A stretch of DNA of 64,000 nucleotides from Flaviflagellibacter sp963786225 (GTDB lineage Bacteria; Pseudomonadota; Alphaproteobacteria; Rhizobiales; Methylopilaceae), in assembly GCA_963786225.1 (NCBI GenBank), contig CAWAYQ010000025.1:1-64000 (forward strand), read 5' to 3'. Under the pieces are notes generated by a model that saw only the letters and a list, made by a program, of their open reading frames with translations, was not told the origin of the DNA and did no database searches. Within the stretch, counting starts at the first letter, position 1, and each line of letters opens with the position of its first letter. A program made the translations under genes and the position numbers. This document shows positions 59,690 through 64,000 of the stretch, in pieces.

Positions 59690-61861
59690 TCAGTGGTCGG
59701 ATTCGATCGTGAGGACGACGATCTCGTAATCGTCGAGATGACCGAGCTGAAAACTCACGCCGTCGCTGGTCCGGGTGAACGGCAGGACGCGGCTCTGCCT
59801 GAGACATTGGACGGACGTGCAGCGTTCGTGGGGCGCGAGGGCAATCATTGTCGTTCCGATTTCCAGCGGAATGACATCGCGGAGAGGTTCCAGTCCCGTC
59901 GCATTTACGAAATGGACGATCCGGTCCTCGCCGCGACGCGTGAGCGTCACTTCGACCGTTTCGGGCGCCTCGGTTTCAATGGGCAGCGGATGCGCCGAAC
60001 ACCAATGCAGGGCATTGATCAGCAACTGGCGGTGATCTCCGAGGCCCCATTGCGTGTAGAGGGCGTCCAGCGGAGGAAGGATCGTCGCAACCCGGCCCGC
60101 GCCACAGACGTGAAGCACGACAGCGCTCGCTTCGGTCTGAGCAGGGTCGTCGATCGCCTCGACCGGCAGAACCTTGTTATGTTTGACGAAACTCATGGCC
60201 GACTCGTGACGTAGAACCGCCTCGACCGGCGGTGCCGGACCGTCCGCGGTAATCAGGCCCGCGTCTTCGATCTTTGTCAAAAGGCCCGCCTGATCGAGGT
60301 GTCCATCCTGATCGGGCGCCATATACAGGCCGGCAACGGCGATTGGCGGCAACGGCAAGGCGCGATAGCCGGAAAGTCCTGCGAGAGCCGGTTCGAGCCG
60401 GTTCCGGCCCCATTCGTCGGCCCAGCCGCTCCAGCCCGTGCAGAGGAGGCCGCCCCCCTCTCGCGCATAGGCTGTCAGCACATCGACCGCGCCGTCCTCC
60501 AGGCAGGCGGCGCCCGCCAGGACAACCACTGAATAATCCCGGTCCGCGAGAATGCCATTGGCGATCTCGGTATCCTGAACGACATCGAACGGTATGTGGG
60601 CTTCGACCAAGGCATTGTACATACCTTTGAAGGCCGCTCTGGCGAGTGCGCTGCCGCTTCCCGCGTAGCCGCCCTTGACGTCACTGTCGAGAAACCATGC
60701 GGACGAGTTGCTCTCCGCCGGTCCCGTCCAATGATTGAGCGTGCGATGGGGCCAGACCAACGCCACGGGAGCGATGGGCACGGCTTCGCCGAATATCGGG
60801 GCATGAGCCTTCATCAGCCGGAACGCTTCGGAGACGGCCGGGATGTTGCGCCGGTCTTCCTGATCCAGCGTGCCGAACACCGGCAGTTTGAGGCCGGCGC
60901 CGTTGGCCAGCGCCTGCCACAGCCAAAGCCGGTATTCTGCGGGCGGAACCATGGATCGCGGCCAGCCGCCGCTTTTCATGAAGACCTTCAGATTGACCAA
61001 GGGTTGCCGGTCGTGGTTGGCGGTGCGCGCGAAACGGGCCGCGAGACCGGCGGAGCTCCGCACCTCCTTTCCTGGTCCATCCAGCACCTCGCCCGTCGTG
61101 ATCAGCGGCACGGTGCATGCTTCCGCCATTTTCACGGTGTCGTAGCTGCCCGTGTCGATGAAGGTCTCGCCGATCAGCAGGATGTCCGGGCGCTTTGTCT
61201 GGGCGGCTGAGCGCAGGAGGCTGAAATAATCGGCGATGCAGGAATATCGCCATTCGATGAACCGGGCCCACAACTCCGGGTCGGCTTCCTTCTTGACCGG
61301 GAGGTCGGCCGCGAAGGATGCACGGAAGGCGCGACGGCAATTGTCGCAATAGCAGAGGCTCTGCCAGTTGCCGCCGTTAACGTGAAAGCCGTCGACATCG
61401 TATTTGTCGATCAGCTCGTTCAGCACGGGCCAAGCGAAGGCTTCGCGGCGGTAGGCCCCGTTCGGGCAGGAGGCGTTGAGCTGTGAATTGCCGCGCCGCT
61501 TGAGGGTATCGCCAGCCAGATCCCTGCAGAACCATTCGGGATGATCGGCGACTACGGGGGCGCGCGCGCATGAGAAATCAACACGTGCGATGACGCGAAT
61601 TCCTTTCTGTTTCGCTCGCCGGGTAACCTCGCCCACAAAGTCGCGCCCTTCCAGCAGCTGGCTCTCGACGTGATAAGGAATCCTGGTGGGATAGAACGCG
61701 ATCAATCCTCCCGCGCTGATGACGACGGCGGCAGAATCGAGCTCTTCGGCTTCGCTGACAAAGCGGTCGAAATCCATCCGGCTTACGTCCAGATCCCGCA
61801 TGTTCGGGTGATACATCCGCACGCTGCCCGACCACCACGCCGCATTGTCCATCTTGCGCAT
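59690..61861 (-). CDS. Glycosidase-like protein with TIM-barrel and trimerization-like domains
   Basis: A 723-aa protein without a signal peptide. The ATG at 61861 follows GAGGAGC and opens MRKMDNAAWWSGSVRMYHPNMRDLD. The N-terminal part (to about residue 330) resembles the family of putative glycoside hydrolases with a TIM barrel (GFHVNGGNWQSLCYCDNCRRAF, RPDILLIGETFIDTG). The middle part (about 380-560) resembles a beta-galactosidase trimerization or glutamine-amidotransferase-like fold (YSVVVLAGAACLEDGAV, EGGGLLCTGWSG). No catalytic pair can be assigned safely. It is the first gene of the minus-strand run and divergent from the LysR gene. Confidence 0.7.
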   Translation of the reverse strand: MRKMDNAAWWSGSVRMYHPNMRDLDVSRMDFDRFVSEAEELDSAAVVISAGGLIAFYPTRIPYHVESQLLEGRDFVGEVTRRAKQKGIRVIARVDFSCARAPVVADHPEWFCRDLAGDTLKRRGNSQLNASCPNGAYRREAFAWPVLNELIDKYDVDGFHVNGGNWQSLCYCDNCRRAFRASFAADLPVKKEADPELWARFIEWRYSCIADYFSLLRSAAQTKRPDILLIGETFIDTGSYDTVKMAEACTVPLITTGEVLDGPGKEVRSSAGLAARFARTANHDRQPLVNLKVFMKSGGWPRSMVPPAEYRLWLWQALANGAGLKLPVFGTLDQEDRRNIPAVSEAFRLMKAHAPIFGEAVPIAPVALVWPHRTLNHWTGPAESNSSAWFLDSDVKGGYAGSGSALARAAFKGMYNALVEAHIPFDVVQDTEIANGILADRDYSVVVLAGAACLEDGAVDVLTAYAREGGGLLCTGWSGWADEWGRNRLEPALAGLSGYRALPLPPIAVAGLYMAPDQDGHLDQAGLLTKIEDAGLITADGPAPPVEAVLRHESAMSFVKHNKVLPVEAIDDPAQTEASAVVLHVCGAGRVATILPPLDALYTQWGLGDHRQLLINALHWCSAHPLPIETEAPETVEVTLTRRGEDRIVHFVNATGLEPLRDVIPLEIGTTMIALAPHERCTSVQCLRQSRVLPFTRTSDGVSFQLGHLDDYEIVVLTIESDH

Positions 61862-62088
61862 CACGCTGCTCCTCGGTTGATTTTCGGCAGCCAGGGCCCG
61901 GCTCCGCGCCCGACCGGCGCGGGCCAAAAAGGCTTTTTGAGACGAAGTGTTATTCTGCAAATATGAGACTGCGTTTTACGCCGTCAGTATTGGTCGTCTC
62001 CCGGAACCCAGCGTAGCGGCACGATCATTTCGCTGTCCAATGCCCAGAACTACATGTTCCTTACCTTTGTGTTATGGGAGGCCCCTCG
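61862..62088. promoter_or_regulatory. Divergent promoter region of the glycosidase-like and LysR genes
   Basis: 227-bp gap with an AT-richer stretch around 61935-61975 and a TGTTATG half-site at 62069-62075, next to the LysR ribosome-binding site (GGGAGG). LysR regulators usually bind in such gaps and control the divergent operon. No full dyad is obvious here. Confidence 0.45.
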
Positions 62089-63003
62089 GTGAACCTGCGT
62101 CAGATGGAGATTTTTCGCGCGACAATGGAAAGCGGAACGATCACCGCCGCGGCCCAGCTGCTCAATGTCTCGCAGCCCGCAGTCAGTCGAATGCTGCGCA
62201 TCATCGAGGATCAGCTCGGACTCCATCTTTTCACGCGAGAGCGTGGCCGCCTGCTGGCAACGCCTGAAGCGCACAGGCTCTACGCCGAGGTCGCGCGGGT
62301 TTTCGGAAATGTCGAAATGGTCCGCCAGACCGCCCGCGCGCTTCGTCGTGGAGGAGCCGGCGTGCTCACCATTGGAGCCATGCCGACGCTTGGCCTCGCG
62401 TTCCTGCCGCAGACTGTGAAGGCGTTTCGCGAGGCGCATCCTGACGTGCGGCTGCACGTCAAGACGCAGACCGTAGGACAGATTCTCGAGGGCGTACTGA
62501 AGCACGAGTTCAATCTCGGGATCGTTTACGCCGCGGCGGTGGTGGGCGCGGTGATGGTGGAGCCGCTTTGCGAAGCCGAGGTCGTGTGCGTACTGCCGAA
62601 GGGTCATCGCCTCGCCGAACAACCTTTCGTAACAGCGCCCGATCTGGCCGATGAGCCGCTGATCTCCATCAGTACGTCGTCGCTGTTCGGTCGGCCAATC
62701 AACGATGCCTTCAGGGCGGCCGGCATCGAGCGCGACCTCAGCATCCAGGTCAGCTATTCGCTGCTGGGCTACGCTTTCGTCGAAGCGGGCCTTGGCGTTG
62801 CGGTGATGGACCCGGTGGGACAACCGTTCTCGGACCCCGAGAAACTTGTCACGCGCCCATTCTATCCGGCCATACCGATCAATCCGAAACTCATTTTCCC
62901 CACTCACCGGCCTTTGCTGGCGGTGGAAAGAGAATTCATCAATCACCTCTCCGCCGCGGCCAAGGCCTGGCAGGCGGTTACGGAGCACGTCTGGAAATCG
63001 TGA
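62089..63003 (+). CDS. LysR-family transcriptional regulator
   Basis: A 304-aa LysR-type regulator. The GTG at 62089 follows GGGAGG and gives MNLRQMEIFRATMESGTITAAAQLLNVSQPAVSRMLRIIEDQLGLHLFTRERGRLLATPEA, a full N-terminal HTH. The co-inducer domain spans residues about 90-295. It is divergent from the glycosidase-like gene and so probably controls the eight-gene minus-strand run. It converges with the MFS gene by 3 bp. Confidence 0.9.
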   Translation: MNLRQMEIFRATMESGTITAAAQLLNVSQPAVSRMLRIIEDQLGLHLFTRERGRLLATPEAHRLYAEVARVFGNVEMVRQTARALRRGGAGVLTIGAMPTLGLAFLPQTVKAFREAHPDVRLHVKTQTVGQILEGVLKHEFNLGIVYAAAVVGAVMVEPLCEAEVVCVLPKGHRLAEQPFVTAPDLADEPLISISTSSLFGRPINDAFRAAGIERDLSIQVSYSLLGYAFVEAGLGVAVMDPVGQPFSDPEKLVTRPFYPAIPINPKLIFPTHRPLLAVEREFINHLSAAAKAWQAVTEHVWKS

Positions 63004-63006
63004 GGC

Positions 63007-64000
63007 TCACACCTTCAGGTGGCGCATCGTCGGCGAAAAGAAGAACAGCAGCACCGCCGTGACGGCGAGCACCGATGTCGTCGCCGCCATCGCGATCTGA
63101 GGACCGACGAGGGCCGCCAGGAAAGCCACGAATGCGGTGCCCATCGCGACGAGACCGCGGTTCAGGAACAGTGTGCTGAGCACACGACCCCGGACATGAT
63201 CCGAGACGGCCAGTTGCAGGATCGCATTGTTGGATGCGTTGTAGGCAATCTGCATCGAACCGACGGCGATGAGCAAAAATGGCGCCAGCACGATCCAGGT
63301 GTTCAGCGAAAACGCCACCAAAGAGATGCCATAGGCCAGCAGAAACCCAAGCATCACGGCGCCACGTCGCGTCGCGTAGGAAAAGCGCGCAACCAGCAGC
63401 GCGCCGCACACCGAGCCCGCGGCGGCGCAAGACACCAGCAAGCCCAAGCCTTCGGGCCCGATATCATAGACGTCGCTCGCGAAAACGGTCAGCATCGTCA
63501 GATAAGGCTGCCCGAAAAACATCGGTACGAGCGCGACGAGCACCAGAATCCGGATCGCGCTGTGGCCACGAATATAATGAAACCCCTCGGTCACGCTATG
63601 TGCGAGGCTCTCGACAGACTTCTCTCGGATCTTGCGTGGCATATCCATTGCCCACAGCGTCCAAAGCACGGCCACGAAGCTGACGCCGTTGAGCGCGAAA
63701 CATGCCGCTACGCCGAACGCGCCGATCAAGAGTCCGGCGATGAGCGGGCCCATCACCTTTGTCAGGTTTAGCGTAAGCGAGGTCAGTGCGATCGCGTTCG
63801 CGAGATCTTCGCGGGGGACCAATTCCGAAACGAGGGTATGCCGCGCGGGTAGATTGAACGAAATGATGATGCCTCGACAGGTGGCAACGCCCACCAGCAT
63901 CCAAATGTTCGCAACGTCAAAGTAGACAAGCGCCGCCAGAACGAAGGCGAGCATCATCGCCGAGAACTGGGTCGTCATCATGAGATAGCGACGCTCGATC
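63007..64000 (-). CDS. MFS transporter, partial (5' end off window)
   Basis: C-terminal part of a major facilitator transporter of at least 330 aa; the reading frame stays open through base 64000, so the start lies outside. It has about nine hydrophobic segments and the DFRRxxL-like loop (ERRYLMMTTQ) at the window edge, then NLPARHTLVSELVPREDLANAIALTSLTLN, typical of the EntS-type multidrug/siderophore exporter subgroup. Substrate unknown. It is convergent with the LysR gene. Confidence 0.8.
   Translation of the reverse strand, partial: IERRYLMMTTQFSAMMLAFVLAALVYFDVANIWMLVGVATCRGIIISFNLPARHTLVSELVPREDLANAIALTSLTLNLTKVMGPLIAGLLIGAFGVAACFALNGVSFVAVLWTLWAMDMPRKIREKSVESLAHSVTEGFHYIRGHSAIRILVLVALVPMFFGQPYLTMLTVFASDVYDIGPEGLGLLVSCAAAGSVCGALLVARFSYATRRGAVMLGFLLAYGISLVAFSLNTWIVLAPFLLIAVGSMQIAYNASNNAILQLAVSDHVRGRVLSTLFLNRGLVAMGTAFVAFLAALVGPQIAMAATTSVLAVTAVLLFFFSPTMRHLKV

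Noticed and set aside
1..64000. Insertion sequences, prophage, tRNA or rRNA genes
   Set aside because: No transposase, integrase, terminal repeats, tRNA-like cloverleaf or rRNA sequence was recognised.

Overview
The window reads as a GC-rich alphaproteobacterial chromosome segment, probably from the Hyphomicrobiales: it has methylotroph-type formate dehydrogenases, many Bug/TctC receptors and oligopeptide-type ABC systems. No rRNA, tRNA, CRISPR array or insertion sequence was found. Gene density is high. Most gaps are promoter-sized, apart from two longer ones at 45.5-46.0 kb and 47.0-47.6 kb.

Layout. 0-5.5 kb (minus): a dipeptide-type ABC operon (SBP, permease, permease cut by the window edge), a small DUF3088-like protein and an MsbA-like ABC exporter. 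5.6-10.05 kb (plus): a tripartite tricarboxylate transporter tctC-tctB-tctA followed by a CaiB/BaiF CoA-transferase. 10.1-37.2 kb: one continuous formate/molybdo-tungsto-enzyme island. It holds TusA, three tandem MoeA-like proteins (one degenerate, one fused to a periplasmic-binding-like domain), FdhD, an excisionase-type HTH regulator with the same kind of binding-like domain, a tungstate-type ABC transporter (tupBCA), a coupled minus-strand operon of FDH-locus proteins (lipoate/biotin-ligase-like, DUF6505-like, DUF6352-like, DUF3305-like), a multi-[4Fe-4S] protein, a WD40-cytochrome c fusion, DUF3306, a TorD chaperone, a 72-aa Tat peptide, the membrane-bound Tat-exported formate dehydrogenase (fdh3ABC type) with two trailing small proteins, and the cytosolic NAD-dependent formate dehydrogenase (fdh1BA type). 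The island ends at a perfect 15-bp terminator. 37.3-46.7 kb: a DUF808 membrane protein, then a carboxylate module (D-2-hydroxyacid dehydrogenase, alpha/beta hydrolase, MBL hydrolase, PrpF-type tautomerase, fused TctA-TctB, TctC) with a divergent FCD/GntR regulator and a PdhR/LldR-type palindromic operator. 47.6-64 kb: a gamma-glutamyltransferase with a degenerate 3'-end copy upstream, then a minus-strand eight-gene run (glycosidase-like protein, D-tartrate dehydratase, SBP, two permeases, fused double ATPase, second enolase-superfamily enzyme, alpha/beta hydrolase), its divergent LysR regulator and a partial MFS transporter.

How it works together. The 10-37 kb island looks self-sufficient for making two formate dehydrogenases: oxyanion uptake (Tup), metal insertion (MoeA set), sulfur transfer (TusA, FdhD), folding and export (TorD, Tat) and both enzymes. 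Recurring features are a strong hairpin after each of the four solute-binding-protein genes that precede transporter membrane genes, and five genes each broken by a net +1 frameshift. The frameshifts look more like sequence errors than decay, because the proteins are otherwise intact.
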